Positions 1 to 8,220 of a stretch of 64,000 bases of DNA are shown here, piece after piece. A model generated the notes under the pieces. That model was not told where the DNA came from, did no database searches, and saw nothing but the letters and a program-made list of their open reading frames with translations. The stretch covers positions 558,001-622,000 of the forward strand of contig NZ_FNVU01000003.1 in assembly GCF_900107965.1 (NCBI RefSeq), written 5' to 3'. This DNA comes from Actinacidiphila yanglinensis. GTDB taxonomy: Bacteria; Actinomycetota; Actinomycetes; Streptomycetales; Streptomycetaceae. Position 1 is the first letter of the stretch. Every line of letters starts with the position of its first letter. The position numbers and the translations under genes were made by a program.

Positions 1-968
1 TCGGCGAGCTCGCCGGACCGCACGGCGCCGGCGAGCGCACCGGCGAGCAGCCCGACGGTGGCCTCCTCGGCGTTCTCCCCGCCGACGCAGACGGCGTCGG
101 CGCCGGCGACCACCGCTCGTACGGTGGCGCCCTCGATGCCGTAGCGGCCGGTCACGGCGCCCATCTCGATCGCGTCGGTGACGATCAGGCCGTCGAAGCC
201 GAGTTCCTTGCGGAGCAGGCCGCCCAGGATGCGGCTGCTGAGCGTGGCCGGGACGTGTTCGTCGTAGGCGGGCACCAGGAGGTGGGCGCTCATCACCGCG
301 CGCACGCCCGCCTCCAGGGCGGCCCGGAACGGCGGGAGTGCCTGGGCGGCGATGGTGTCGAGGTCGGCGTCGTAGCGGGGCAGGCCGTGGTGGGAGTCGA
401 CGGCGACGTCGCCGTGCCCGGGGAAGTGCTTGGCGCAGGCGGCCACCCCGCCCGACTGGAGCCCGCGGATCCAGGCGGCGGCGTGCCGGGCCACCCGGTC
501 GGGTTCGACGCCGAAGGACCGCACCCCGATGATCGGGTTGTCCGGGTTGGAGTTGACGTCGGCGCTCGGCGCGTAGTCGAGGGTCACCCCGGCGGCGTGC
601 AACTCGCGGGCCAGGTCGCGGGAGACGGACTCGGTCAGGGCGACGTCGTCGACGGCGCCGAGCGCGAAGCTGCCGGGCCGGGTGGAGCCGGTGGAGGACT
701 CGATCCGGGTCACGTCGCCCGCCTCCTCGTCGATCGCGATGATCAACGAGGGGTTCTCCGCGCGGAGTTGCCGGGTGAGCCGGGCGACCTGCTGGGGCGA
801 GGAGATGTTGCGGGAGAAGAGCACCACGGATGACAGACCGTCAGCGATGGCCCGCAGCACCCAGTCCGGAGCCTCCGTGCCGACGAAGCCGGGCTGGAGG
901 ACGGAGAGCGCGAGGCGGCGCAGTTCGTCGCTCTCTTTGCTGGTGGACACCGATTTGCTGGCGGACAT
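1..968 (-). CDS. Beta-N-acetylhexosaminidase, GH3 NagZ-like (3' end cut by window)
   Basis: Glycoside hydrolase family 3 enzyme of the NagZ type, expected to remove terminal beta-N-acetylglucosamine from muropeptides or chitin fragments. The visible 322 codons carry the NagZ signature KHFPGHGD at residues 180-187 (His/Asp acid-base loop) and the nucleophile region VTDAIEMG with Asp about residue 265. No signal peptide is evident, so it may be cytoplasmic. The ATG at 966-968 follows a GAAAGG-like ribosome site. The C-terminal part lies beyond the window. Two DasR-box-like palindromes upstream suggest control by the GlcNAc regulon. The family call is secure; the exact substrate is inferred. Confidence 0.88.
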   Translation of the reverse strand, partial: MSASKSVSTSKESDELRRLALSVLQPGFVGTEAPDWVLRAIADGLSSVVLFSRNISSPQQVARLTRQLRAENPSLIIAIDEEAGDVTRIESSTGSTRPGSFALGAVDDVALTESVSRDLARELHAAGVTLDYAPSADVNSNPDNPIIGVRSFGVEPDRVARHAAAWIRGLQSGGVAACAKHFPGHGDVAVDSHHGLPRYDADLDTIAAQALPPFRAALEAGVRAVMSAHLLVPAYDEHVPATLSSRILGGLLRKELGFDGLIVTDAIEMGAVTGRYGIEGATVRAVVAGADAVCVGGENAEEATVGLLAGALAGAVRSGELA

Positions 969-1017
969 CAACGGGGCCTTTCGCGTGGGGCCGACGCACT
1001 GACCGCTCCGGCGGCGA

Positions 1018-1031
1018 TTGGTACAGACCAA
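1018..1031. promoter_or_regulatory. DasR-responsive-element-like palindrome (site 1)
   Basis: The sequence TTGGTACAGACCAA lies 50-63 nt upstream of the NagZ-like start codon. The known dre consensus for the GntR regulator DasR is about A(C/G)TGGTCTAGACCA(C/G)T; here TGGT and ACCA are exact and only the centre differs. The position suits a repressor acting on the hexosaminidase promoter. It may also affect the divergent biosynthetic operon starting at 1422, but that is inference. Confidence 0.5.
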
Positions 1032-1175
1032 CGGATACTCGCTCAGCCGATCAGGGGTGTCAAGACGATCCTGTCTGTCGGTTGGTCCCCTTACGCCTGG
1101 TGCGGGACGGATTGCACAACGCAACCGGCGCGCTCGCGAGTGGCGTCGTTCACCAACTCGCCATTTGACATCGCG

Positions 1176-1193
1176 AGTTGGTCTAGTCCAACT
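1176..1193. promoter_or_regulatory. DasR-responsive-element-like palindrome (site 2)
   Basis: AGTTGGTCTAGTCCAACT has 6-bp perfect arms. Its inner 12 bases match TGGTCTAGACCA at 11 positions, which is very close to the published DasR box. It sits 208 nt upstream of the NagZ-like gene and 229 nt upstream of the dioxygenase operon. The rest of the 969-1421 intergenic region shows no gene and no clear -10/-35 pair to my eye. Two such sites in one divergent spacer make chance less likely. Confidence 0.55.
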
Positions 1194-1421
1194 TAGGGGA
1201 GCGCGAGTTCAGCGAGCGACAGCCGTGGCGAATGGGGCGGATGGGCACGTTGGCTGGCGGAGCCCCAAAGGACCGGTCGGCGCGGCCGCGCGGTCCTCTC
1301 CGAGCCCCACGGCCAGGTATCCGTTCGTCTCCGGCGCCGATATCCGTTGCTGTGTACGTCCGCTGCGCCCGCACAGTCGACAGCGTCCGCCCGCGGAATT
1401 CGCGTTTCGCGCCGGACGCTC

Positions 1422-2516
1422 ATGAACTTCCGAACCTTGGAGCGACTGTTGGCGCCGAACAGCCCCCACCGGGCATCCTCGGACATCCCGTACTTCAGCT
1501 CGGACGGCGAGATCTATCTCAGCCCCGTACCGCTGCGCGATCTGCGTAAGACACAAAAGCTCCGGGTGCTGTCCGAAGAGGACTTCGCCCACTGGCAGAA
1601 CTACGGCTACGTGATCGTGGAGCAGGCGATTCCCGCCGAGGCCGCGCAGGAACTGCTCGACTTCGCCTGGGATTTCCAGGGCCTCGACCCGGAGCGCCCG
1701 GAAACCTGGTACGAGGAAAAGGAGTTCCGCTCCGACCTCGACCGGGAACTGCACATCTACGGCTTTGTCGAGGCGTACCAGCACCAGCTCATGTGGAACA
1801 GCCGTCAGGCGCAGCGGGTCTACGACGCGTTCGTCGACGTCTGGGACTGCGAAGAGCTGTGGGTGACCCTGGACCGGCTCAATCTCAATCCGCCGAACGT
1901 CGGGAACCGCGACCGCGCCCTCATCGCGCCCACCGAGCGCGGCTTCGACATCAAGCTGCACTGGGACATCGACAGCACGCTGGAGGTGCTGCCCCAGCGC
2001 GTCCAGGGCATCATCGCCCTCAATGACACCAAGCCCGACCAGGGCGGCTTCCAGTGCTCGCCCGAGCTCTTCCACCGCTTCGAGGAGTGGAAGGCGCTCC
2101 AGCCGGAGGACCGCGACCCCATCCGCCCGAGCACCGACACCGACGAGTACCCCGTCGTGCGCCCCGACCTGCGGGCTGGCGACCTGCTCATCTGGAACGG
2201 CGCCCTGGCGCACGGCGTGGCGCCCAACACCTCGGCGCAGGGGGTGCGTTCCGCGCAGTACCTCTCGATGATGCCCGCGCTGGAGTCGCACGAGGAGCTG
2301 CGCCGCTCCCGCGTCGAGTCCTGGCGGACCCTGAGCACGCCGGAGTGGAACAAGACGCTCGTCGGTGACGCCACCCGGCACGAGTCGCTCCGCTACGGCC
2401 CCGCCGAGCTCACCGACCTCGGCGCCAAGCTGCTCGGGCTGAACCCCTGGCACCCGGAGGACGGCGGCAGCACCGAAGACGCCGGCCAGGACGCCGAGCC
2501 CGCGGCCGGAGCGTAG
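1422..2516 (+). CDS. PhyH-family Fe(II)/2-oxoglutarate dioxygenase
   Basis: A 364-residue phytanoyl-CoA dioxygenase-like oxygenase; such enzymes hydroxylate or otherwise oxidise small metabolites using 2-oxoglutarate and O2. The facial triad is visible: His180-Trp-Asp182 in the LHWDID segment and His264 in AHGVAPN. Arg276 (GVRSAQ) probably binds 2-oxoglutarate. Start chosen at ATG 1422, since the in-frame upstream codons look non-coding; the ribosome site is weak. First gene of a five-gene operon, with only 2 nt to the next gene. The substrate cannot be told. A free or tethered amino acid or amine is plausible because a PLP decarboxylase and an acetyltransferase follow. Confidence 0.85.
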   Translation: MNFRTLERLLAPNSPHRASSDIPYFSSDGEIYLSPVPLRDLRKTQKLRVLSEEDFAHWQNYGYVIVEQAIPAEAAQELLDFAWDFQGLDPERPETWYEEKEFRSDLDRELHIYGFVEAYQHQLMWNSRQAQRVYDAFVDVWDCEELWVTLDRLNLNPPNVGNRDRALIAPTERGFDIKLHWDIDSTLEVLPQRVQGIIALNDTKPDQGGFQCSPELFHRFEEWKALQPEDRDPIRPSTDTDEYPVVRPDLRAGDLLIWNGALAHGVAPNTSAQGVRSAQYLSMMPALESHEELRRSRVESWRTLSTPEWNKTLVGDATRHESLRYGPAELTDLGAKLLGLNPWHPEDGGSTEDAGQDAEPAAGA

Positions 2517-2518
2517 CG

Positions 2519-3853
2519 ATGCGCCGAATATGCCTCGCGCTGCCCACCAACAGGTCCTGCCTGCCGGCGATCGGCGCCCTGCACGACGAAGCGGCCCACG
2601 CCGCAGCGCACTTCGACGTCGAGGTGCACCTGCTGGTGCTCGACTCCTGCGGGACGGCGGAGTTCGAGCAGCACGCGGCCGCCGTCCGCGCGCTGCCGGC
2701 CACCCCCGGCGTCGTCCACCACCACCTCGGCGAGGCGCAGCAGCGGGACTTCCTGCGGCGGGCGATCGCCGTCTCCGGTGTGGCCAAGCCCGAGCACGTG
2801 CTGGACCTGATGCTCCCGTCCGCCCTGTCCTACGGCGCGTGCACCAACCGTGCGTTCCTGCTCGCCGCGGCGCTCGGCTGCGAGTCCGTGCACCGCCGCG
2901 ACTCCGACAGCAGGTACCAGGTCGTCGCGGGGGAGCCCGGGCAGGACGCGTGGACGGTCTTCCCGATCCACCACGAACTCCTCTCGCTGGGGCGGCCCGC
3001 GAAGGACGCCGCCGCCGTGACACGGACCGACCTCGACCCCCGGCACGCGGGCAAGACCGTCTCCATGGTGGGCAGTTCGTTCGTCGGCGAGATGTCGGTG
3101 GACATCGAGGAGATGTTCCGCATCGACCCGGAGGTCTACTACGAGGTGGTCGGCCTGTGGGCCCCCTTCGACTGGTCGGCCCAGGACAAGCGGGAGTTCG
3201 CCGACGAGTCCTTCCGCGGGGCGGGCACCGAGCCCTTCACGCGGGACCACTCGACGCTCACGCTGGTCGACCCCATGCGGGTCGACATGTGCAACATCGC
3301 CTTCCACGGCGTGCACGAGGCGGTACCGCTGATGCCGGCCACCGACACGATCGGCAGCGACTACTTCCTCATCCACCTGGTGCGCGACGCCACGCTGCCC
3401 GGGGTGCTGCACAACCGGAACATCGAGAACTTCTACACCGCGGAGCGCCGGACCGGACCAGGGTTCACCGCGTACCAGCTGCGGTTCGCGAAGTTCTTCC
3501 TGTCCATGCTCTACCTGAACTTCGTCTACGACCGCATGGAGCGGGCCGGCGGGGAGCTGCTCGACGGCGGCGACCGGGTACGGACCGCCGCGATCGCGGA
3601 CCTGCTGTGGGAGAGCAGCCGGCTGGACCAGGCGGAGAACGTGCAGCGGCTGGACGTCCTGGACCGCTGCTACCGCGCCCTGGGCGGCCGGTACGCGGAG
3701 TTCGCCGACGTGCTGGCCGAGTGCCGGGAGCGGCTGCTCGACGAGGCCCGGCGAGACATCGAGGAGTTCGCGGTGCTCACCGAGGCGTGGCCGGCCCTGG
3801 TCGGCGGCGCGAGAGCCACCGACCCGTACCCGCCCCAGCGGCAGCGGGACTGA
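2519..3853 (+). CDS. DUF6271-family protein, GT-A glycosyltransferase-like
   Basis: A 444-residue protein matching my recollection of DUF6271, a family of unknown function in actinomycete biosynthetic clusters. The N-terminus (ICLALPTNR) and the spacing to a DSD triad at residues 128-130 (RRDSDS) resemble a GT-A nucleotide-sugar fold, where DxD binds metal and sugar nucleotide. The later IGSDYF and HNRNIENFY segments look family-specific. No membrane segment or signal peptide is seen. It lies 2 nt after the dioxygenase and 8 nt before the decarboxylase, so co-translation is likely. Family membership is fairly secure; glycosyl transfer is inference. Confidence 0.7.
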   Translation: MRRICLALPTNRSCLPAIGALHDEAAHAAAHFDVEVHLLVLDSCGTAEFEQHAAAVRALPATPGVVHHHLGEAQQRDFLRRAIAVSGVAKPEHVLDLMLPSALSYGACTNRAFLLAAALGCESVHRRDSDSRYQVVAGEPGQDAWTVFPIHHELLSLGRPAKDAAAVTRTDLDPRHAGKTVSMVGSSFVGEMSVDIEEMFRIDPEVYYEVVGLWAPFDWSAQDKREFADESFRGAGTEPFTRDHSTLTLVDPMRVDMCNIAFHGVHEAVPLMPATDTIGSDYFLIHLVRDATLPGVLHNRNIENFYTAERRTGPGFTAYQLRFAKFFLSMLYLNFVYDRMERAGGELLDGGDRVRTAAIADLLWESSRLDQAENVQRLDVLDRCYRALGGRYAEFADVLAECRERLLDEARRDIEEFAVLTEAWPALVGGARATDPYPPQRQRD

Positions 3854-3861
3854 CGGCCGCG

Positions 3862-5037
3862 ATGCGTGACGATACGCTGCTCGCCGCGCTGGCCGCGGCC
3901 GAGGAGGACCGGATCGTCTTCGATCTCACCGGGATCGAGGAGCGGTACGCGTCCCTGCTGGAGGAACTGCCCGGTGTCCGGGTGCGCTTCGCGCTGAAGG
4001 CGTGCCCGGTGGACGAGGTGCTGGACTGCCTGGCGAGGAAGGGGAGCGGGGTGGACGCGGCGAGCGTCCAGGAGATCAGGCAGGCCGTCGGCGCCGGCGT
4101 GCCGGCCGATCGCATCCACTACGGCAACACCATCAAGTCCGACGCGGACATCGCCGAGGCGTACCGGCTCGGCATCAGGGACTTCGCCACCGACACCGTG
4201 GAGGACGTCACCGCGATCGCCGCGCACGCGCCCGGCTCCCGGGTGTTCTGCCGCCTCGCGACGGACGGCGGCGGCGCCCTGTGGGGGCTGAGCCGGAAGT
4301 TCGGATGCTCGGCCGAGGACGCGGTCGCCGTGCTGGAACGGGCCCGGGACGCCGGGCTGGAACCGGCCGGCCTGTCGGTGCACGTCGGGTCGCAGCAGAT
4401 GACGGCCGAGGCGTGGCAGCGGGCCTTCGAGCAACTCGTCGACCTGCTCGGGCTGCTGGGCCGGCGCGGTACGGCGCTGAGGTACGTCAACCTCGGCGGC
4501 GGCCTGCCCGCGCTCGGCTACCTCGACCGGCGCGGCGAACCCCTCGACCCGCCGCTGGACAAGATGTTCGCCGTGATCCGAGAGGGGATGCAGCACTGCC
4601 GGGACGCCGGTGGCCCGCTGGACTTCGTCGTGGAGCCGGGCCGCTACCTGGTCGCCGACCACGGCGCCGTCCGGGCGCACGTCTCCCGGCTGACCCGGCG
4701 CCACACCGAGACCGGGGAACAGCAGTTCTGGCTCTACCTGAGCTGCGGGAAGTTCAACGGCCTCTACGAGATGGACGCGTTGCAGTACCGGCTGGTCTTT
4801 CCCGGCCACCAGGGCGGCCCGTCCGTCCCGGCGACGGTCGCGGGGCCCAGCTGCGACAGCGACGACGCCTATCCCGGCGGCCACGGCCTGGTCCAGGTGC
4901 CGGAAGCGGTCGCGTCGGGCGACCCGGTGTGGGTGCTGTCCAGCGGGGCCTACGCCGTCAGCTACATGACGCAGGGGTTCAACGGGTTCGCGCCCCTTCC
5001 CTGGACCTGCGTGCGCAGAACGGAGGGCGAGCGCTAG
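3862..5037 (+). CDS. PLP-dependent fold-type III decarboxylase (ODC/DapDC-like)
   Basis: A 391-residue alanine-racemase-fold decarboxylase related to ornithine and diaminopimelate decarboxylases. The PLP lysine is Lys46 in FALKACP. HVGSQ and EPGRYLVAD (Glu258) form the cofactor phosphate and ring contacts, and Cys331-Asp332-Ser-Asp334 matches the catalytic Cys-Asp motif of this group. The family acts on alpha-amino acids, or in some pathways on amino acids tethered to a carrier protein. It overlaps nothing upstream and abuts the next ATG directly. Placed after a dioxygenase, it may decarboxylate an oxidised basic amino acid; the substrate is not determinable from sequence. Confidence 0.85.
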   Translation: MRDDTLLAALAAAEEDRIVFDLTGIEERYASLLEELPGVRVRFALKACPVDEVLDCLARKGSGVDAASVQEIRQAVGAGVPADRIHYGNTIKSDADIAEAYRLGIRDFATDTVEDVTAIAAHAPGSRVFCRLATDGGGALWGLSRKFGCSAEDAVAVLERARDAGLEPAGLSVHVGSQQMTAEAWQRAFEQLVDLLGLLGRRGTALRYVNLGGGLPALGYLDRRGEPLDPPLDKMFAVIREGMQHCRDAGGPLDFVVEPGRYLVADHGAVRAHVSRLTRRHTETGEQQFWLYLSCGKFNGLYEMDALQYRLVFPGHQGGPSVPATVAGPSCDSDDAYPGGHGLVQVPEAVASGDPVWVLSSGAYAVSYMTQGFNGFAPLPWTCVRRTEGER

Positions 5038-5637
5038 ATGACCCGCGACGTGCGGATCCGGCGGATCGCCGAGAGCGACTGGGCGGACATCGTCACGCTC
5101 GAGGCCGGCGCCTACACCGCTCTCGGCCTCACCGAGGGACGGGCGGTGCTGGAGTCGAAGGCCCGGGTCTCCCCGGCGACGTGCTTCGCGCTGGACGTCG
5201 TCCCCGGCGCGAGCACCGGCCGCCCCGCCGAACGCCGGCTGGGCGGCTACCTGCTGGCCCTGCCGTATCCCGAACGGTCCTACCCCGGCCTCGCCAGGCG
5301 CGAGGAGGTGGTCTTCCACTCGCGGAAGCTGCACCTGCACGACCTCGTGATCGCGGAGGACCTGCGCGGACGGGGGCTCGGCAGGCTGCTGTTCCGCCGG
5401 CTGGCCGGTGGGGCCCGGCGGCAGGGGTACGAGCAGATCTCCCTGGTCGCGGTCGGCGGCAGCCACACCTTCTGGTCCGCCAACGGCTTCACCGCCCACC
5501 CGGGCATCGCGGACCCCGGCGACTACGGCCCCGGCTCCGTGTACATGACCATGGCGCTGGCCCCGGACCGGGTCGGGGACCCGGCGCCGGTCGGCGGCCT
5601 GCTGAGCGGAGCACCATCACGAGACGAAGTGGGATGA
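5038..5637 (+). CDS. GNAT-family N-acetyltransferase
   Basis: A 199-residue single-domain GNAT protein. The acetyl-CoA pyrophosphate loop reads RGRGLG within LVIAEDLRGRGLGRLLF at about residues 105-120, followed by a typical C-terminal FWSANGF segment. The ATG immediately follows the decarboxylase stop with no spacer, and the stop overlaps the next gene by 4 nt. In this operon it could acetylate the amine product, either as a biosynthetic step or for self-protection before export. Both roles are inference. Confidence 0.85.
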   Translation: MTRDVRIRRIAESDWADIVTLEAGAYTALGLTEGRAVLESKARVSPATCFALDVVPGASTGRPAERRLGGYLLALPYPERSYPGLARREEVVFHSRKLHLHDLVIAEDLRGRGLGRLLFRRLAGGARRQGYEQISLVAVGGSHTFWSANGFTAHPGIADPGDYGPGSVYMTMALAPDRVGDPAPVGGLLSGAPSRDEVG

Positions 5638-6815
5638 GCCCTATGCTGCGCGTTCACGATCCTTTCCGCCGCGGGCAGTTGGCGACCGCCGCGCTGTTCT
5701 GCTCGCTGGGCTTCCAGTACGCCACCTGGGCCTCCCGGCTTCCCGCGATCAAGTCGCACCTGGGCCTGACCGCGGCGGAGGTGGGCCTGCTGCTGATGGC
5801 CACCGGGATCGGCGCGGTGGCGGCCTTCCCGCTGGTGGCCGTACTGATGCGGCGGCTCGGCTCGCGGCGCCTCGCGCTCGGCTCGGCCCTGTGCCTGGCA
5901 CTGCTCCTCCTGGCGATGTCGGCGCTGCCGGACTACCCGGTCGCGCTGCTGGTGATGTTGTGCGACGGCGCTCTGGTCGCCGCCCTGAACGTCGCGATGA
6001 ACGCGCAGGGGGCGGCCCTCGAAGCCGTGCACGAGCGCAACGCGATGGCGAGGCTGCACGCCACCTTCAGCGGCGGGTCGCTGGCGGCGGCCCTGCTCGC
6101 GTCCGGGATGAACGCGCTCACGTCCACGCTGATCGCGCACTTCGCGGTCGCCACGGTCCTGCTCCTCCTGCTGGTCGGCTCCGCGCGGACCGGCCTGCTC
6201 ACCGAGGACCGCCGGGCCGAGGAGAAGAAGGAGAAGGGCCGCGGGCGCTGGACCATGCCGTCCCGGGTGACGCTCTGGCTGGGCGCCGCCATGGTGTTCG
6301 GCACGGTGACCGAAGGCGCCATGAACGACTGGTCCGCCCTCTACATGAAGGACGTGGCCAAGGCGTCGGCCGAGCTGGCACCGATGGGGATCGCCGTCGT
6401 CTCGGTGATGATGGTGCTCGCCCGGGTCTTCGCCGACAGCTGGCGCAGCCGCTGGGGCGACGGCCGCATCGTCCGGATCGGCAGCGCGCTGGCCGGGGCG
6501 GGGCTGGCGCTCGCCCTGCTCAGCGGCGGTGTGGTGCCCGCGCTGATCGGCTTCGCCTGCGTCGGCCTGGGCATCGCCTCCGTCACTCCCTGCGTGTACG
6601 TCGCCGCCGCGAAGAACGGTTCGGACGCGCTCACCGTCGTCGCGACGATGGGCACCACCGGGCTGCTCGCGGGCCCGCCCGTCATCGGCTTCATCGCGAA
6701 CGCGAGCGGGCTCGTCTGGGCCCTCGGAGCGGTCGCCGCGGCCGCGATGCTCGTCGCGGTGTGCAGCACCCGGATCCGCTGGACCCCGGTCGAGGCGGTC
6801 CCTGCGGAAGCGTGA
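5634..6815 (+). CDS. MFS transporter, probable product exporter
   Basis: A 393-residue major facilitator protein with about 12 hydrophobic segments and the usual central cytoplasmic loop (charged stretch near residues 195-205, RAEEKKEKGRG). The start at 5634 overlaps the GNAT stop as ATGA; an in-frame ATG at 5643 is an alternative. As the last gene of the operon and followed by a hairpin, it is the natural exporter for whatever the four enzymes make. It resembles drug/sugar-type MFS proteins in general layout; the substrate is unknown. Confidence 0.85.
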   Translation: MSPMLRVHDPFRRGQLATAALFCSLGFQYATWASRLPAIKSHLGLTAAEVGLLLMATGIGAVAAFPLVAVLMRRLGSRRLALGSALCLALLLLAMSALPDYPVALLVMLCDGALVAALNVAMNAQGAALEAVHERNAMARLHATFSGGSLAAALLASGMNALTSTLIAHFAVATVLLLLLVGSARTGLLTEDRRAEEKKEKGRGRWTMPSRVTLWLGAAMVFGTVTEGAMNDWSALYMKDVAKASAELAPMGIAVVSVMMVLARVFADSWRSRWGDGRIVRIGSALAGAGLALALLSGGVVPALIGFACVGLGIASVTPCVYVAAAKNGSDALTVVATMGTTGLLAGPPVIGFIANASGLVWALGAVAAAAMLVAVCSTRIRWTPVEAVPAEA

Positions 6816-6836
6816 GCGGATCGCCCGAGGGGTGGT

Positions 6837-6866
6837 GCGGTGCGGGCACGCGCGCGCCCGCACCGC
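6837..6866 (+). terminator. Hairpin terminator after the MFS operon
   Basis: Perfect 11-bp arms (GCGGTGCGGGC at 6837-6847 and its complement at 6856-6866) with an 8-nt loop, 21 nt after the MFS stop. There is no U-tract, as is usual in actinomycetes. Confidence 0.55.
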
Positions 6867-6982
6867 CCGCGCCGTTCACCGACCCCCGGCCGCACCGCCG
6901 AGCGCCGGGCGATGCCTTGCCGCCCTCGCAGGTCGCCCGCCCCGCCGCCCCGGACGGCCCGCTCCCGGCGACCCCGTGACCG

Positions 6983-7285
6983 CTACCGGCCGCGCCGGGC
7001 GACCGCCCAGGAGGCCGCGGCTATCCCCCCGGCGACGGTGAAGACGGCCGGCCAGGCGCCGACCTTCTTCGCCAGCGGGTGCGAGCCCGCGAACGCCGCC
7101 ACATACGCACTCGTGAGGGCCGCCGCCGGCACCGCACCCGCGGTCCGCCGCCACTCGCGCGCCGCCACCACGCCGGCCGCGGCCAGCGCCGCGCCTCCCA
7201 GCTCGCGCCGCTTGGTCCAGCGGGCGAGCCCGTAGCCACCGATCAGTCCACCCGCCGCCACCACGCTGGCGTTCACCCCGGCCAT
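6983..7285 (-). CDS. Small conserved-looking membrane protein
   Basis: A 100-residue hydrophobic protein with about three membrane segments separated by short basic loops (ARWTKRRE, AREWRRT), ending in ARRGR. The ATG at 7283-7285 is preceded by GAAGGAG at good spacing, which favours it over an in-frame GTG eight codons upstream. I do not recognise a characterised family. It is a single gene facing away from the following membrane protein, and no function is inferred. Confidence 0.65.
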   Translation of the reverse strand: MAGVNASVVAAGGLIGGYGLARWTKRRELGGAALAAAGVVAAREWRRTAGAVPAAALTSAYVAAFAGSHPLAKKVGAWPAVFTVAGGIAAASWAVARRGR

Positions 7286-7497
7286 GACGCACTCCTTCGC
7301 CCTGCTCACAGGCCCTCCACCGCTCCGCGGGCCCCACCGATCTCCGACTCCCCGAGATTAACCCGGCCCCGCTTTTCGCCGTCCGGGAGCCTGTGGAAAA
7401 CTCCCGCGCCCCCGTCGTACCTGCTCCTCGAACGAGGCCGGGCCGACCGGGGCGCCGGGCCGGGCGGGCGCGGCAGGCACCTGAGTAAGGTGCACGC

Positions 7498-7905
7498 ATG
7501 GCGGGCAACGCGGCGCGGACCGCTCCCAAGGCCGATCCGGCATCGGCCCTCAGGTTCGGCCTGGAACTCGTGGCCTGGGTGGCGACCCCCTGGTACTTCG
7601 CGGGGATCTCGTGGGTCCTGGCGGTGTTGTCACTCGTCGTCCTCATCGGACTTCCCACCGTGTTCGCGACGCCGGGCGACAAGCGGGCAGTCATGGTCGC
7701 GGTGCCCGGATGGGCCACGATCTGCCTGGTGCTGCTCCAGCTCGGCGCGGCGGTCGCCGCCTCCTGGGCGGTGTGGCCGGCGGGGGTGGCGGTGGCCGTG
7801 TCCGTGCTCGCCGCGGTGTGCGTCGGGACCGAGCGGCGGCGCTGGCGGCGCCTGCTGGACCGGGCCGGCGGGAAAGGATTTGGCGCTGGGGCGTCCACAC
7901 CGTAA
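7498..7905 (+). CDS. YrdB-like (DUF2568) small membrane protein
   Basis: A 135-residue protein with about four membrane helices. The opening LRFGLELVAWVATPWYF and the GTPGDKR-like central loop recall the YrdB/DUF2568 family, which has no known function. The C-terminus is arginine-rich and probably cytoplasmic. Its TAA stop is also the first three bases of the -10 box I assign to the initiator tRNA promoter, so gene end and promoter overlap. The family assignment is from memory of the pattern and is moderately sure. Confidence 0.7.
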   Translation: MAGNAARTAPKADPASALRFGLELVAWVATPWYFAGISWVLAVLSLVVLIGLPTVFATPGDKRAVMVAVPGWATICLVLLQLGAAVAASWAVWPAGVAVAVSVLAAVCVGTERRRWRRLLDRAGGKGFGAGASTP

Positions 7906-7908
7906 GGT
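7880..7908 (+). promoter_or_regulatory. Promoter of the initiator tRNA gene
   Basis: TTGGCG at 7880-7885, a 17-nt spacer, and TAAGGT at 7903-7908 form a good housekeeping-sigma promoter whose predicted start lies just before the tRNA at 7921. The promoter is embedded in the end of the upstream coding gene. Confidence 0.6.
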
Positions 7909-7920
7909 GGTGTTCACCGA

Positions 7921-7994
7921 CGCGGGGTGGAGCAGCTCGGTAGCTCGCTGGGCTCATAACCCAGAGGTCGCAGGTTCAAATCCTGTCCCCGCTA
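7921..7994 (+). tRNA. tRNA-fMet (CAT anticodon, initiator)
   Basis: The cloverleaf is complete: acceptor CGCGGGG at 7921-7927 pairing with CCCCGCT at 7987-7993 except at the first position, anticodon CAT at 7955-7957, and T-loop TTCAAAT. The unpaired first acceptor position and three consecutive G-C pairs in the anticodon stem (GGG/CCC) are initiator hallmarks. The CCA end is not encoded (discriminator A, then CGA). Elongator tRNA-Met and tRNA-Ile2 are therefore unlikely. Confidence 0.95.
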
Positions 7995-8000
7995 CGAAAC

Positions 8001-8031
8001 GAAGGGCCCGGCACTCAGTGCCGGGCCCTTC
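8001..8031 (+). terminator. Hairpin terminator of the tRNA gene
   Basis: GAAGGGCCCGGCAC and its exact complement form a 14-bp stem with a 3-nt loop, starting 6 nt after the tRNA. No U-run follows. Confidence 0.75.
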
Positions 8032-8095
8032 GCGCGTCTGCCGCGCCCCTCCCGCACCGCCCGGGGGCGTATGCGCCCGGCCACCCGTCGAGGCT

Positions 8096-8220
8096 CGGCA
8101 CCGTATTCGCTCGGCGCCGTACCCTCTCGGCACCCCGTCGAAGCCCGGCGCCGTACCCGTCCGGCGCCGTACCCGTCCGGCGCCGTACCCGCCCAGCGCC
8201 GCGCCCGCTCAGCGCCGCGG
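8096..8220. repeat. Degenerate 16-bp tandem repeat
   Basis: About eight head-to-tail copies of a unit close to CGGCGCCGTACCCGTC. Three central copies are nearly identical, the flanking copies are decayed, and one carries a 2-bp insertion. The array covers the end of the DUF6343-like gene (stop at 8209) and the spacer after it. Spacing is too short and regular for CRISPR. Confidence 0.7.

Noticed and set aside
1209..3023. A 604-codon minus-strand frame across the dioxygenase and DUF6271 genes
   Set aside because: The sense strand encodes recognisable families with catalytic motifs; the antisense translation is Arg/Gly/Ala noise.
8096..8220. Possible CRISPR array
   Set aside because: Units are directly adjacent 16-mers with no unique spacers and no cas genes nearby.
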